Positions 42,080 through 53,336 of a stretch of 64,000 bases of DNA are shown one piece after another (position 1 is the first letter of the stretch; every line of letters begins with the position of its first letter). The DNA comes from Luteimonas sp. MC1572. Its GTDB lineage: Bacteria; Pseudomonadota; Gammaproteobacteria; Xanthomonadales; Xanthomonadaceae. A program made the position numbers and the translations under genes. The DNA lies in the NCBI RefSeq assembly GCF_016615815.1, contig NZ_CP067112.1, forward strand, positions 1,674,001 to 1,738,000, read 5' to 3'. The notes below the pieces were generated by a model that saw only the letters and a program-made list of their open reading frames with translations, had not been told where the DNA came from and made no database searches.

Positions 42080-45000
42080 TCACTCTTCCAGGGTTGTTTC
42101 CACCGCCGGCTCGCGGTCCAGCGCCGTGCGCATCGCCAGCAGCCTCCCGAGCATCGACTTCAGCGCCAGCGGCCGCACCGGCTTCTGCAGCAGCCCGAGG
42201 CCGTGTTCGGCCACCTGGCGACGCACCAGGTCGGTGGCATCGGCGCTGAGCACCAGCGAGGGCGCGGCGCCGAACCGCGCGGCCAGGCGCAGCTGCAGGT
42301 CGATGCCGGTGTCGCCATCGTCGAGGTGATAGTCGAGCAGCCACAGGGCCGCGGGCTGCGCGGCCAGCGCCGCCTCCGCGCCGGCACCATCGGCCACCGC
42401 GACCACCTCCGCGCCCCAGCCTGCAAGCAGCGTGCGCAGGGCGTCGAGCGCCAGCGGATCATTGTCGACCACCAGCACGCGAGCGGCGGCCAGCCCCGGA
42501 CGCAGGCGCGGCACCAGTGCCGACTGCGGCGTGCCCGCGACCCGCGGCAGCGTGATCGAGAACGCCGTGCCCTTGCCCACAGTGCTGCGCAACACGATGC
42601 CAGTGCCAAGCAGCCCGGCGATACGGTCGGCAATCGCAAGACCGAGGCCCAGGCCCTGCCCGGGCACGCCATCGCCGCGACGGAATTCCTCGAAGATCAG
42701 CTGCTGCTGGGAAGGCGCGATACCCGGCCCGGTGTCGTGCACCTCGATGCGCAACGCGCCGCCGACATGGCGCACGCCGAGCAGGATGCGTCCGCGGTCG
42801 GCGTAGCGCACCGCATTGGCCAGGAAGTTCTGCAGCACGCGGCGCAGCAGCTGCGGGTCGCTGTCGGTCCAGGCGGACGTCGCAACCAGCGTGAAGGCGA
42901 GGCCGCGCTCTTCGGCCAGCGCCTGGAATTCCGAGGCCAGCGGCTCGAGCACGTCGGACAGCGGAAACGCGCGCGGCTGCGGGACGAGTCCGCCAGCCTC
43001 CAGGCGCGCCATGTCGAACAGGCCGGTGAGGAGGTCGGTGGTGGAGTCGAGCGCGCCGCGGATCTGGCCGAGTGACGTGCGCGGCGCACCATCGAGCTGC
43101 GATGCCAGCGCATCGGTGAACAGCTGCGCGGCATGCAGCGGCTGCAGCAGGTCATGGCCCACCGCGGTGAGGAAGCGGCTCTTCGCCTCGTTGGCGCGCT
43201 CGGCCTCGCGCCGCGCCTGGTCGAGGCTCGCGGTGCGCTCGTCGACGCGCTGCTCCAGGGTCTCGTTGCTGCGCTTGAGCTCGGCTTCGGTGCGCCGGAA
43301 CGCGGTCACGTCGCTGAAGGTGGCGACGAATCCGCCGCCGGGCATCGGGTTGCCGCGGATCTCGACGATGCCGCCATCCGGGAACACCCGCTCGCTGACG
43401 TAGGGCGTGCCGGCCTGCATGTGGCGCAGGCGCTTGCCCGCTTCGGACTCGACGCTCCCGCCCACCCGGCCGACCAGCCCGCTGCGCAGATTGTGCGCGA
43501 CAAGTTCGGCGACCGGCACGCCGACGCGCAGCAGGCCGGACGGGTAGCCGAACAGTTCGGCGTAGCGGCTGTTCCACGCCACCAGCCGCAGCTCGCGATC
43601 GACCACGCTGATGCCCTGGCTCATGTTCTCCATGGCGGCTTCGAGGAGACGCTGGTTGAAGCGCAGGTCCTGCGAGGCCTCGCCGACGATGGCGGCGACG
43701 GTGTCGAGGTCGGGGCCCGCCTCCCGGCGCGCGGCATCCAGCAACAGGCGCGCCGAGGCGCTGCCGAGCACCGCTGCCAGCTCGCGCTCGAGGCGCGCCT
43801 CGATCATTGCCGGCACCGCGCCGCTCCCCGGCGCGCCGCGCAGCAGGTCGTCCACCGTGCGCACCGGCAGGAAGCGCCGCCCGGCCTCGCGCAGCGTGCG
43901 CCGGTCGGAGCCGCGCGCCACGTCGCGATCAGGAGTCGACAGCCAGGCGGCCAACGCCAGCGTGGTGGCGATGCCGACAAACAGGCTGGCGCCCACCGCG
44001 CGGCCGAGCCGGCTCCAGCTGGTCAGGCCAAACAATGTGTCTGGCGCCAGCATCGCGATGCCCCAGGGGCCATCCGCCAACCAGGCCCCGTCGCCACCGG
44101 AAAGATCGACCAGCATCGGTGACAGCGTCACCCAGGCCCACACGAAGAAGGCCGCCACCACGCCCCAGGTTGCCGCCGATGCCGGCGTGCGCGTCCGCCA
44201 CACGGCACAGAACAGTGCAGGTGCAAGGGTGGCCAGCGCCGAGAACGAAACACCCCCGACGTCGGCGAGCGCCTCGCTTCCGCCGATCACGCGGCTGTAG
44301 GCCCACGCCAGCAGCATCACGGCCAGGATGCCGGCACGCCGCAGCGCCAGCAGTGCGCCGCGATGGTCGTCGCTGCCACCGCGGCCCACGGCCCAGGCCC
44401 CCCGCAGAAGGCCAGGCGTGAACCAGTGGTTGCCGATCATCAGGCTCAGTGCCAGCGTGCTTACCACCACCATGCCCGTCGCCGCGCTCAACCCGCCAAG
44501 GAACGCGAACAGCGCCAGGCCGTGATGGCCCAATGCGGCCGGCAACGCCAGCGCGTACATGTCCGAGGGCACGCTGTCGCCCAGCAGCGCCGTTCCGGCA
44601 CGGGCCAGCAACAGGGTCGGCAATGCGATCAGCACCAGATAGAGCGGGAACTGCCAGCGCGCGGTCCGTACATGACGTTCATCGCGGCACTCGACCACGC
44701 CGACATGGAACTGATGCGGCAGGATGAACATGGCAAGCGCGCCGAGCAGGACCAGCGGCATGAAGCCACCTACCGGTTCCGGCGGTGACGGCGGCGCAGC
44801 GACATCGAAATCGCCCAGCCCGAACCAGACCAGCGCCCCGAGGGCCAGCATCGCGGCCAGTTTGAACAGCGACTCGAAGGCCATCGCCAGCACCAGGCCA
44901 CGGTTGTGCTCCGTGGCGCTCGCGCGCCGGGTGCCGAACGCCATCGCGAATCCCGCCATCGCCAGCGCGACATACAGTGCACCGTCGCGCCACGGTGCAA

Positions 45001-45460
45001 CGACGTCGACCGCGCCGCCGTGGCGGGTCAGCGTGTCAAAGCTCATCGTTACCGCCTTAAGCTGCAGCGCGATGTACGGCACCATGCCCAGCAAGGCGAC
45101 CAGGGTGACCACGGCGGCCAGCCAGGGATCCTTCCCAAGCCGGGTAGCGATCAGGTCGGCAATGGACGTCGCGTTGCTCTCGCGCGCCAGTCGAACCAGG
45201 CGCAGCATCAAACCCACGGCCAGCGCATAGAAAAGGATCGCGCCCAGGAACGTCGGCGGCAGCGGCCAGCCGTAGCGCGCCGCCTGGGTGACCGTGCCAT
45301 AGAAGGTCCAGGACGTGCAGTGCACGGCCAGCGACAGCGCATACACGTGGTGCCAGTGGCGGGCGAGCGCACCGGGGCGACGCTCGGCATAGACCGCCAC
45401 GCCGAACAGCAGGACCAGCCAGAGCGTCGCGGCCGCGACCACCACGCCGACGCTCAGCAT
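42080..45460 (-). CDS. Hybrid sensor kinase with SLC5-like transporter domain (CrbS-like)
   Basis: 1126 aa from ATG 45460 with GGGAGGA directly upstream. Residues about 1-490 form a sodium/solute symporter (SLC5-like) membrane domain with about 13 helices. A short linker region (about 500-560, FLPVRTVDDLLRGAPG) looks like a STAC domain. A PAS domain (about 605-720) starts MENMSQGISVVDRELRLVAWN. The HisKA phosphoacceptor is in GHDLLQP (about 768). The HATPase has NFLANAVRYADRG, DTGPGIA and GLGLAIADR. A C-terminal receiver (about 994-1115) has phosphoacceptor Asp in LLDYHL near 1043. This order matches CrbS/CbrA-type sensors that couple solute binding to signalling. Ligand is unknown; 3-hydroxybutyrate or acetate is plausible from context. 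Confidence 0.92.
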   Translation of the reverse strand: MLSVGVVVAAATLWLVLLFGVAVYAERRPGALARHWHHVYALSLAVHCTSWTFYGTVTQAARYGWPLPPTFLGAILFYALAVGLMLRLVRLARESNATSIADLIATRLGKDPWLAAVVTLVALLGMVPYIALQLKAVTMSFDTLTRHGGAVDVVAPWRDGALYVALAMAGFAMAFGTRRASATEHNRGLVLAMAFESLFKLAAMLALGALVWFGLGDFDVAAPPSPPEPVGGFMPLVLLGALAMFILPHQFHVGVVECRDERHVRTARWQFPLYLVLIALPTLLLARAGTALLGDSVPSDMYALALPAALGHHGLALFAFLGGLSAATGMVVVSTLALSLMIGNHWFTPGLLRGAWAVGRGGSDDHRGALLALRRAGILAVMLLAWAYSRVIGGSEALADVGGVSFSALATLAPALFCAVWRTRTPASAATWGVVAAFFVWAWVTLSPMLVDLSGGDGAWLADGPWGIAMLAPDTLFGLTSWSRLGRAVGASLFVGIATTLALAAWLSTPDRDVARGSDRRTLREAGRRFLPVRTVDDLLRGAPGSGAVPAMIEARLERELAAVLGSASARLLLDAARREAGPDLDTVAAIVGEASQDLRFNQRLLEAAMENMSQGISVVDRELRLVAWNSRYAELFGYPSGLLRVGVPVAELVAHNLRSGLVGRVGGSVESEAGKRLRHMQAGTPYVSERVFPDGGIVEIRGNPMPGGGFVATFSDVTAFRRTEAELKRSNETLEQRVDERTASLDQARREAERANEAKSRFLTAVGHDLLQPLHAAQLFTDALASQLDGAPRTSLGQIRGALDSTTDLLTGLFDMARLEAGGLVPQPRAFPLSDVLEPLASEFQALAEERGLAFTLVATSAWTDSDPQLLRRVLQNFLANAVRYADRGRILLGVRHVGGALRIEVHDTGPGIAPSQQQLIFEEFRRGDGVPGQGLGLGLAIADRIAGLLGTGIVLRSTVGKGTAFSITLPRVAGTPQSALVPRLRPGLAAARVLVVDNDPLALDALRTLLAGWGAEVVAVADGAGAEAALAAQPAALWLLDYHLDDGDTGIDLQLRLAARFGAAPSLVLSADATDLVRRQVAEHGLGLLQKPVRPLALKSMLGRLLAMRTALDREPAVETTLEE

Positions 45461-45555
45461 TCCTCCCGGCCCTCCATCATCGTTCCCACTTGCTCGCGCG
45501 CATGCCCGCCGGCCTTCCGTTCACCGCCGCAGCATAAGACAGCCGCACCGCCATG

Positions 45556-45586
45556 AAAAACGGCGACCGGGTTTCCCCGGTCGCCG
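45556..45586 (-). terminator. Intrinsic terminator after the TonB transporter gene
   Basis: An 11-bp stem (CGGCGACCGGG and its complement) with a GAAA loop is followed on the minus strand by TTTTT. It is 25 bases beyond the stop of the TonB-dependent transporter gene. Confidence 0.85.
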
Positions 45587-45610
45587 AAGTCGTCATCCTG
45601 CAGGCGCGGC

Positions 45611-47827
<2,217 letters not shown>

Positions 47828-47906
47828 CGTGTTCCCCTAGGAATATGCATGTACGTGCGGCCGAATGCCGCCTTGATGACAAGCCTAGGGATCACGCTGC
47901 GGACTG

Positions 47907-47924
47907 GGCATCGTACCTTCGGAC
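47907..47924. promoter_or_regulatory. Shared 18-bp motif, copy B (TonB transporter / gntP divergent promoter)
   Basis: GGCATCGTACCTTCGGAC, 16 of 18 bases identical to copy A at 39916-39933. It lies almost at the middle of the 173-bp divergent region, 80 bases from the TonB transporter start and 77 from the gntP start. Suggests common control by the nearby response regulator (inference). Confidence 0.6.
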
Positions 47925-48000
47925 AATGGGCCGCGATGCCGGGCGCTGACGACACTGTCGTCCGTGGAATCGTGCGTGGCACGATCGCAAGGACCCGTCG

Positions 48001-49404
48001 ATGTCGTTCCTGATCGTGCTCGCGGCACTGTGTTTCCTGATGCTGGTGGCCTACCGCGGCTACAGCGTCATCCTGTTCGCCCCCATCGCCGCCATGGGCG
48101 CGGTGCTGCTGATCGACCCGTCGCTGGTCGCGCCGATGTTCACCGGCCTGTTCATGGACAAGATGGTCGGCTTCCTGAAGCTGTACTTCCCGGTGTTCCT
48201 GCTGGGCGCGGTGTTCGGCAAGCTGATCGAGATCTCGGGCTTCTCCAAATCCATCGTGGCCGCGACCATCCGCGTGGTCGGCGCGCAGCGGGCGATGCTG
48301 TCGATCGTGATCGTCTGCGCGCTGCTTACCTACGGCGGCGTGTCGCTGTTCGTGGTGGTGTTCGCGGTGTACCCGTTCGCGGCCGAGCTCTTCCGCCAGA
48401 GCGACATCCCCAAGCGCCTGATCCCCGGCACCATCGCGCTCGGCGCGTTCACTTTCACCATGGACGCGCTGCCCGGCACGCCACAGATCCAGAACATCAT
48501 CCCGACCGCGTTCTTCGGCACCGATACCTGGGCCGCGCCGGTGCTGGGCACGCTGGGCGGGGTGTTCATCATCATCCTCGGCATGCTGTACCTGGAGTGG
48601 CGCCGGCGCGTGGCGCACCGCGCCGGCGAAGGCTACGGCGATCCGGCGACGCTCCTCAACGAACCCGTCGAGTTCGTCGGCGGCAAGCTCGCCAATCCGC
48701 TGGTCGCGCTGCTGCCACTGGTGATGGTGGGCGTGTCCAACCTCGTGCTGACGCGGCTGCTGCCCGGCGTGTACGGCGCCAGCCACAGCTTCATCCCCGC
48801 GGTGGTCGGCAACCCGGCGCCGGTGGTCCAGGAAGTCGCCAAGATCTCGGCGATCTGGGCCGTGCAGGGTGCGCTGCTGATCGGCATCGCCACGGTGCTG
48901 GTGTTCGCCTGGCGCACGGTGTTCACGCAGTTCGCGGAAGGCACGAAGTCCGCGATCGGCGGCGCGTTGCTGGCGTCGATGAACACCGCGTCCGAATACG
49001 GCTTCGGCGCGGTGATCGCGGCGCTGCCCGGCTTCCTGGTGGTGGCCAACGCGCTCGGTTCGATCCCCGATCCGCTGGTCAACGAGGCGGTCACGGTGAC
49101 CGCGCTGGCCGGCATCACCGGCTCCGCGTCGGGCGGCATGTCGATCGCGCTCGCGGCGATGGCCGACAGCTTCATCGCCAACGCCAATGCCGCCGGCATC
49201 CCGATGGAGGTGCTGCACCGCGTCGCCTCGATGGCCTCGGGCGGCATGGACACCCTGCCCCACAACGGCGCGGTGATCACGCTGCTCGCGGTGACCGGCC
49301 TGACCCACCGGCAGGCCTACAAGGACATCTTCGCGATCACCATCATCAAGACGCTGGCGGTGTTCTTCATCATCGCCACGTTCTATCTCACCGGCTGGGT
49401 CTGA
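48001..49404 (+). CDS. GntP family permease, possible 3-hydroxybutyrate transporter
   Basis: 467 aa polytopic inner-membrane protein (about 12 helices) of the GntP gluconate:H+ symporter family. Family blocks are TYGGVSLFVVVFAVYPFA, DALPGTPQIQNIIPT, the SASGGMSIALAAMADSF region and MDTLPHNGAVITLLAVTG near the C-terminus. GntP relatives in rhizobia carry D-3-hydroxybutyrate. Here the context (3-hydroxybutyrate dehydrogenase, oligomer hydrolase, shared promoter motif) supports the same substrate, although gluconate or another hydroxy acid is not excluded. No gluconate kinase or dehydratase genes are near. Confidence 0.88.
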   Translation: MSFLIVLAALCFLMLVAYRGYSVILFAPIAAMGAVLLIDPSLVAPMFTGLFMDKMVGFLKLYFPVFLLGAVFGKLIEISGFSKSIVAATIRVVGAQRAMLSIVIVCALLTYGGVSLFVVVFAVYPFAAELFRQSDIPKRLIPGTIALGAFTFTMDALPGTPQIQNIIPTAFFGTDTWAAPVLGTLGGVFIIILGMLYLEWRRRVAHRAGEGYGDPATLLNEPVEFVGGKLANPLVALLPLVMVGVSNLVLTRLLPGVYGASHSFIPAVVGNPAPVVQEVAKISAIWAVQGALLIGIATVLVFAWRTVFTQFAEGTKSAIGGALLASMNTASEYGFGAVIAALPGFLVVANALGSIPDPLVNEAVTVTALAGITGSASGGMSIALAAMADSFIANANAAGIPMEVLHRVASMASGGMDTLPHNGAVITLLAVTGLTHRQAYKDIFAITIIKTLAVFFIIATFYLTGWV

Positions 49405-49416
49405 CCCGGCGAGCCG

Positions 49417-49438
49417 GCGCGCGGGCGGGCCCGCGCGC
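49417..49438 (+). terminator. GC-rich hairpin after gntP
   Basis: Perfect 10-bp inverted repeat GCGCGCGGGC / GCCCGCGCGC with a 2-base centre, 13 bases after the permease stop. No T-run follows, so termination strength is uncertain. Confidence 0.5.
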
Positions 49439-49531
49439 TGGTGCATGATCCCGGCAGTGGGTCACATCCCGAGCGGAGCAAATCCGCAATAGTCATCGAG
49501 GGACTGCGTCCGACCTGACCGGGGATACAAG

Positions 49532-51271
49532 ATGGCCGACACCAAGGTGGCAAGCCGCCGCCGCGCAATGGACAACGTGCCGGCGCGGCGCCATGGCGGA
49601 TACTCGATCGAGGCGGCCACGCGCCCGCCCCGCGACATCCCGCCGGCGCCTCCGCCGCCACCCGGCGCGCCTGATCCCCGTTTCCGGCCTCCGCAGGAAA
49701 CGCTTGCCCGTCCACCGGCGTGGGTGCGCGCATGGCACCGCCTCGGGTACGGCATCACGCCGACCGCGAAGCAGGAGTTCGACGCCCTCGGCAACAACGA
49801 TGTCGCCCGTTACGAGGCGATGCTGGAGCAGCAGCTGGCCTGGGAGTCGATCAGCGACTCGGCGCTGGACGCACGCCTCGCCGCCGCCGGCTACAGCACC
49901 CTCGCCAAGACCCTGCCCCAGCTGTGGGCCGACCACGTCGCCAGCGGGCCGGCCTACGAGGTGCGGATGCTCCCGGCGTGGGAGGTGCAGCGCGCCTCGC
50001 TGGTGCGCGCGGTGTTCTCGCGCCGCCAGCTGCATGAGCGCGTGACCACGTTCTGGCACGACCACTTCAACGTGATGCTCAGCGACTACGACGCCGGCCC
50101 GGTGTACGTGCACTACAACCGCGATGTGATGCGCAGCCACGCGATGGGCAACTTCCGCGCCATGCTGGAGGCGATGGCGCGCAGCACGGCGATGATGTTC
50201 TTCCTCGACAACCGCACCAACCGGCGTTCGGGCCCCAACGAGAATTTCGCGCGCGAACTGCTGGAGCTGCACACCTTCGGTGCGGAGAACTACCTCGGCT
50301 TCGTGAATCCATCCGCGGTGCCGCCGTGCCCGGAGGACCCGACCTACCCGATCGGCTACACCGACATCGACGTGTACGAAACCGCGGCCGCATTCACCGG
50401 CTGGAGCGTGCGTACCGGCGCCGGCGGCGACGGCACGTTCGTCTACAACGCCAGCGACCATGACACCGGGCCGAAAATGGTGCTCGGCATGTACCTGCTG
50501 CCCGAGCAGGCCGCGCTGAAGGATGGCCGCGACGTGCTGGACCGCATCGCCAGCCACCCATGCGTCGCGAAGTTCATCTGCCGCAAGCTGATCCGACACT
50601 TCGCCACCGACATGCCGCCGCAGTCGCTGGTGAACAGCGCCGCGGCGATTTTCCGCGCGCAGTGGCAGAGCCCGGATCAGCTCCGCCTGGTGCTGCGCCA
50701 TATCCTTCGCTCCGAAGTGGCGCGCGAAGGCTGGGACGGCAAACGCCGCCGGCCGTCCGAAGTGGTCGCAGCTGCGATGCGCGCCGCGGGCGCCGACTGG
50801 ACCCTGCGGCCCGACCACGACCGCAGCAACGATTTCATGTGGCGCCTGGGTGCGACCGGCCACTCGCCCTACGACTGGCCGGCGCCCAATGGCTATCCCG
50901 ACACGGCCATGGCCTGGTCCGGCGCCAACAGTTTCGCGATGACCTGGAAGATGCTCGGCTGGCTGACGGAAGCCAGCGACGGCACGCAGCGGCTGATGCC
51001 GATCGTGGAGACGTCGCGCGCCGCGGTCGCGCAGTGGACGCCGCGAGCGCTGGTCGACTTCTGGTGCCAGCGCGTCCTCGGCCATGCCCCCGCCGCGGCG
51101 CGCCTGCAGATGCTCTACCGGTTCATGGCGCAGAACGGCAGCATCGACAACACCGTCATCCTCGATGACAACGCGTGGCGCGGCAGCGACCTCAAGGGAC
51201 ATTACAACCACGACCGGCTGCGCAGCATGGTGTCCATGCTGTTGATGTCGCCAGAATTCTCAAACCGCTGA
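49532..51271 (+). CDS. DUF1800 domain protein
   Basis: 579 aa. The family is recognised from FWHDHFNV, NENFARELLELHTFG and CRKLIRHFATD, in the order typical of DUF1800. A proline-rich segment (PPAPPPPPGAPDP) near residue 40 precedes the domain. No clear signal peptide is visible at this start. DUF1800 genes are almost always followed by a DUF1501 gene, as here (gap 10 bases). The pair's function is not established; it is often linked to secreted or surface processes. Confidence 0.9.
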   Translation: MADTKVASRRRAMDNVPARRHGGYSIEAATRPPRDIPPAPPPPPGAPDPRFRPPQETLARPPAWVRAWHRLGYGITPTAKQEFDALGNNDVARYEAMLEQQLAWESISDSALDARLAAAGYSTLAKTLPQLWADHVASGPAYEVRMLPAWEVQRASLVRAVFSRRQLHERVTTFWHDHFNVMLSDYDAGPVYVHYNRDVMRSHAMGNFRAMLEAMARSTAMMFFLDNRTNRRSGPNENFARELLELHTFGAENYLGFVNPSAVPPCPEDPTYPIGYTDIDVYETAAAFTGWSVRTGAGGDGTFVYNASDHDTGPKMVLGMYLLPEQAALKDGRDVLDRIASHPCVAKFICRKLIRHFATDMPPQSLVNSAAAIFRAQWQSPDQLRLVLRHILRSEVAREGWDGKRRRPSEVVAAAMRAAGADWTLRPDHDRSNDFMWRLGATGHSPYDWPAPNGYPDTAMAWSGANSFAMTWKMLGWLTEASDGTQRLMPIVETSRAAVAQWTPRALVDFWCQRVLGHAPAAARLQMLYRFMAQNGSIDNTVILDDNAWRGSDLKGHYNHDRLRSMVSMLLMSPEFSNR

Positions 51272-51281
51272 GGACGCAGGC

Positions 51282-52820
51282 ATGGTCGACATCGAGCTTT
51301 CGCGCCGCGACTTCCTCAAGGGCTGCTGCGCCACCGCGGCCATCGCCGGCGCCGCGCCCGCGCTGCTGTATTCGCGTCCGGCGTTCGCGGGCACTCCGCA
51401 TGACACCCTCGTGCATGTGTTCCTGCGCGGCGGCATCGACGGCCTGAACCTGGTGGTGCCGACCGCCGGCGGGGACCGCATCCACTACGAGCAGGCCCGC
51501 CCCTCGCTGGCCATCGCCGCCACCGGGCCATACGCGGCGCTGCCGCTCAGCCTCGCCGGCGGCGCCGCAACCGGCTTCGGGCTGCATCCGTCGGCCATCG
51601 GGCTGCACGAACTCTGGAGCGAGTCGAAGCTTGCGATCGTGCATGGCTGCGGCATGCAGACCACGGTCACCCGCAGCCATTTCGATGCCCAGCTGTACTG
51701 CGACCTCGGCACGCCCGGGCAACAGGGCGGTGGCAGCGGCTGGCTGACGCGCGCCTGGAGCAGCGATCCGGGCGCCGCGGGCGGCGCGGCCCTGCCGATG
51801 CTCGCGGTCAACAGCCGGCAGCCCGCGAACATGCTGGGCGGCACCGATGCGCTGTCGATGGGCGCGCCCACCGATTTCGCACTCAATGCCGGGCCCTGGC
51901 AGTGGCGCGAGGGTGGTGGTGGACGTGCCGCCGGGGTGCTGGGCGTCAACGACCTGCTGGCGGAATACCTCGCCGGGCGCAGCGCGGTCGAACGCCAGGC
52001 CGCGCTTGCCGAACAGTCGCTGCGGATGGTGCGTGCGCAGCCCTACAGCGCCACCCTGCCCGTCGGCTGGCCCACCAGCACCTTCGCGCGCCAGCTGTGG
52101 ACGGTGGCGCAGTCGATCCGCTTCGGCGTCGGCCTGCGCTACGCGGCGGTGGACCTGGGCGGTTGGGACACCCACGAAGGCCAGGGCACCGCCGGCAGCG
52201 GCTATCACTACTACCAGAACAAGATCGCCGAGCTGTCGCAGGCGCTCACCGCGTTCTACGTCGAAATGGCCGCCGGGGGCGAGGCGTCGCGGGTGACGGT
52301 GGTGGTGCAGTCCGAGTTCGGCCGCCGGGTGCGCCAGAACGGCAGCGGCGGCACCGACCACGGCTACGGCAACCCGATGCTGGTGCTCGGCGGCCCGGTC
52401 AACGGGCGTCGCTTCTACGGCCAGTGGATGGGGCTGGATCCCGAGGTGCTGTCGCCCTACTTCGGCGACATCCCGGTCGCCACCGACTACCGCCAGATCC
52501 TGTCGGAACTGCTCATCCGGCGGATGGGCAACAACCGCCTCGGGCAGGTGTTCCCGGCCTATACCGGCTACGTGCCGCTGGGGCTGTTCCAGGGCAGCGA
52601 CCTGCCGCCCGAATACGGTACGCCTCCCTCCTCGCGCACACGCCTGAGGGCGCTGGCGCGCCATCGCCAGCCGGTTTACGGCGAGTCGATCCAAGGCACG
52701 GCCCACTCCACCGCGGACACGGGTGCAAACCGCCTGGCACGCGGCCTCAGCGCCCTGCGTCGCAACGCGGTGCGCGCGAGGATGCGCGTGCAGCGCATGC
52801 TCACCCGCCTGGCGTCCTGA
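51282..52820 (+). CDS. DUF1501 domain protein with Tat signal
   Basis: 512 aa. The N-terminus LSRRDFLKG is a twin-arginine signal, followed by a hydrophobic stretch and PAFAG cleavage site, so the folded protein is exported. The DUF1501 domain shows VHVFLRGGIDGLNLVVPT, GLHPSAIGLHELW, VTRSHFDAQ, LGGWDTHEGQG, VVVQSEFGRRVRQNGSGGTDHG. It resembles alkaline-phosphatase/sulfatase-fold proteins; the histidines and acids (WDTH, TDHG) could bind metal. It forms a two-gene unit with the DUF1800 gene. Function unknown. A 75-residue C-terminal tail rich in Arg/Ala follows the domain. Confidence 0.9.
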   Translation: MVDIELSRRDFLKGCCATAAIAGAAPALLYSRPAFAGTPHDTLVHVFLRGGIDGLNLVVPTAGGDRIHYEQARPSLAIAATGPYAALPLSLAGGAATGFGLHPSAIGLHELWSESKLAIVHGCGMQTTVTRSHFDAQLYCDLGTPGQQGGGSGWLTRAWSSDPGAAGGAALPMLAVNSRQPANMLGGTDALSMGAPTDFALNAGPWQWREGGGGRAAGVLGVNDLLAEYLAGRSAVERQAALAEQSLRMVRAQPYSATLPVGWPTSTFARQLWTVAQSIRFGVGLRYAAVDLGGWDTHEGQGTAGSGYHYYQNKIAELSQALTAFYVEMAAGGEASRVTVVVQSEFGRRVRQNGSGGTDHGYGNPMLVLGGPVNGRRFYGQWMGLDPEVLSPYFGDIPVATDYRQILSELLIRRMGNNRLGQVFPAYTGYVPLGLFQGSDLPPEYGTPPSSRTRLRALARHRQPVYGESIQGTAHSTADTGANRLARGLSALRRNAVRARMRVQRMLTRLAS

Positions 52821-52913
52821 GTCCCGTCAGCCACTGTTGTGCCGCGATCGGCGCGACGGCGGGACGTGCAAGATCTTCTCATATTCCAGGGGAGGCGGAT
52901 TTGACGCGCAGTG

Positions 52914-53009
52914 CCGGGTACCAAAGCCCTTGAGGACTCATGTCCCCCGGCGATGGCCTTGGGCCATCGCCTCCTCCTTGACTTCGCCCTCAAGGGCTTT
53001 GGCACCCGG
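52914..53009 (-). repeat. Structured repeat, copy 1 (minus orientation)
   Basis: Outer arms 52914-52935 and 52988-53009 are complementary over 22 bases with one mismatch. Inside, read on the minus strand, come the conserved strand AAGTCAAGGAGGAGG, an inner hairpin (CGATGGCC/GGCCATCG, 52951-52969), and the conserved strand CCGGGGGACATGAG. The second copy at 53103-53194 shares both strands but has entirely different stem sequences that still pair. Confidence 0.8.
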
Positions 53010-53102
53010 TATGCAGCAATCCGCGGTGCTTTGAAGAGCACAGGCACGCCTCGCGATCGGGCGGCTGCTCTTCGGTACCCGCGGGCTACGCGGAGCCCCG
53101 GA

Positions 53103-53194
53103 GTGGCCGGGAGGCCTTCGCGGGGAAGTCAAGGAGGAGGCATCCGCCGCCAGGCGGATCCGGGGGACATGAGCCGCGAAGGCCTCACGGCCAC
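53103..53194 (+). repeat. Structured repeat, copy 2 (plus orientation)
   Basis: Outer arms 53103-53123 and 53174-53194 pair over 21 bases with one mismatch. The inner hairpin is ATCCGCC/GGCGGAT with loop GCCA (53142-53159). The two unpaired strands AAGTCAAGGAGGAGG (53126-53140) and CCGGGGGACATGAG (53160-53173) are identical to copy 1, which lies inverted 93 bases away. Confidence 0.8.
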
Positions 53195-53268
53195 CACCGG
53201 GGCCTCCAGGCCAACAGCGGCGAACAAGCAGTCGTTCCCCAGGGACGTTTCTCCGGTACCGGTTAACG

Positions 53269-53298
53269 AAAAAAAAGAGCGGGCCTGAGCCCGCTCTT
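53269..53298 (-). terminator. Intrinsic terminator of pnp
   Basis: On the minus strand AAGAGCGGGC-TCAG-GCCCGCTCTT is followed by a run of eight T residues, 38 bases after the pnp stop. A textbook rho-independent terminator. Confidence 0.93.
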
Positions 53299-53336
53299 CT
53301 TGTGTCCGGAGTTAACCGGGCAGTGACGCGTGCGGC

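Larger units (their letters stand above)
52821..53336. other. 516-bp intergenic region with structured repeats
   Basis: Between the convergent DUF1501 gene and pnp. It holds two inverted copies of a structured repeat (52914-53009 and 53103-53194) and the pnp terminator. No convincing gene is present; a short ORF reading MSREGLTATTG from 53168 lies on the second repeat and is judged non-coding. Confidence 0.7.

Noticed and set aside
53168..53288. Short ORF starting MSREGL on the second structured repeat
   Set aside because: Its start and first codons are part of the repeat's conserved strand and outer stem; copy 1 gives an unrelated continuation. The conservation follows pairing, not protein.
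52821..53336. Possible CRISPR array in the repeat-rich intergenic region
   Set aside because: Only two copies in inverted orientation, with variable stems and no regular spacers or cas genes.
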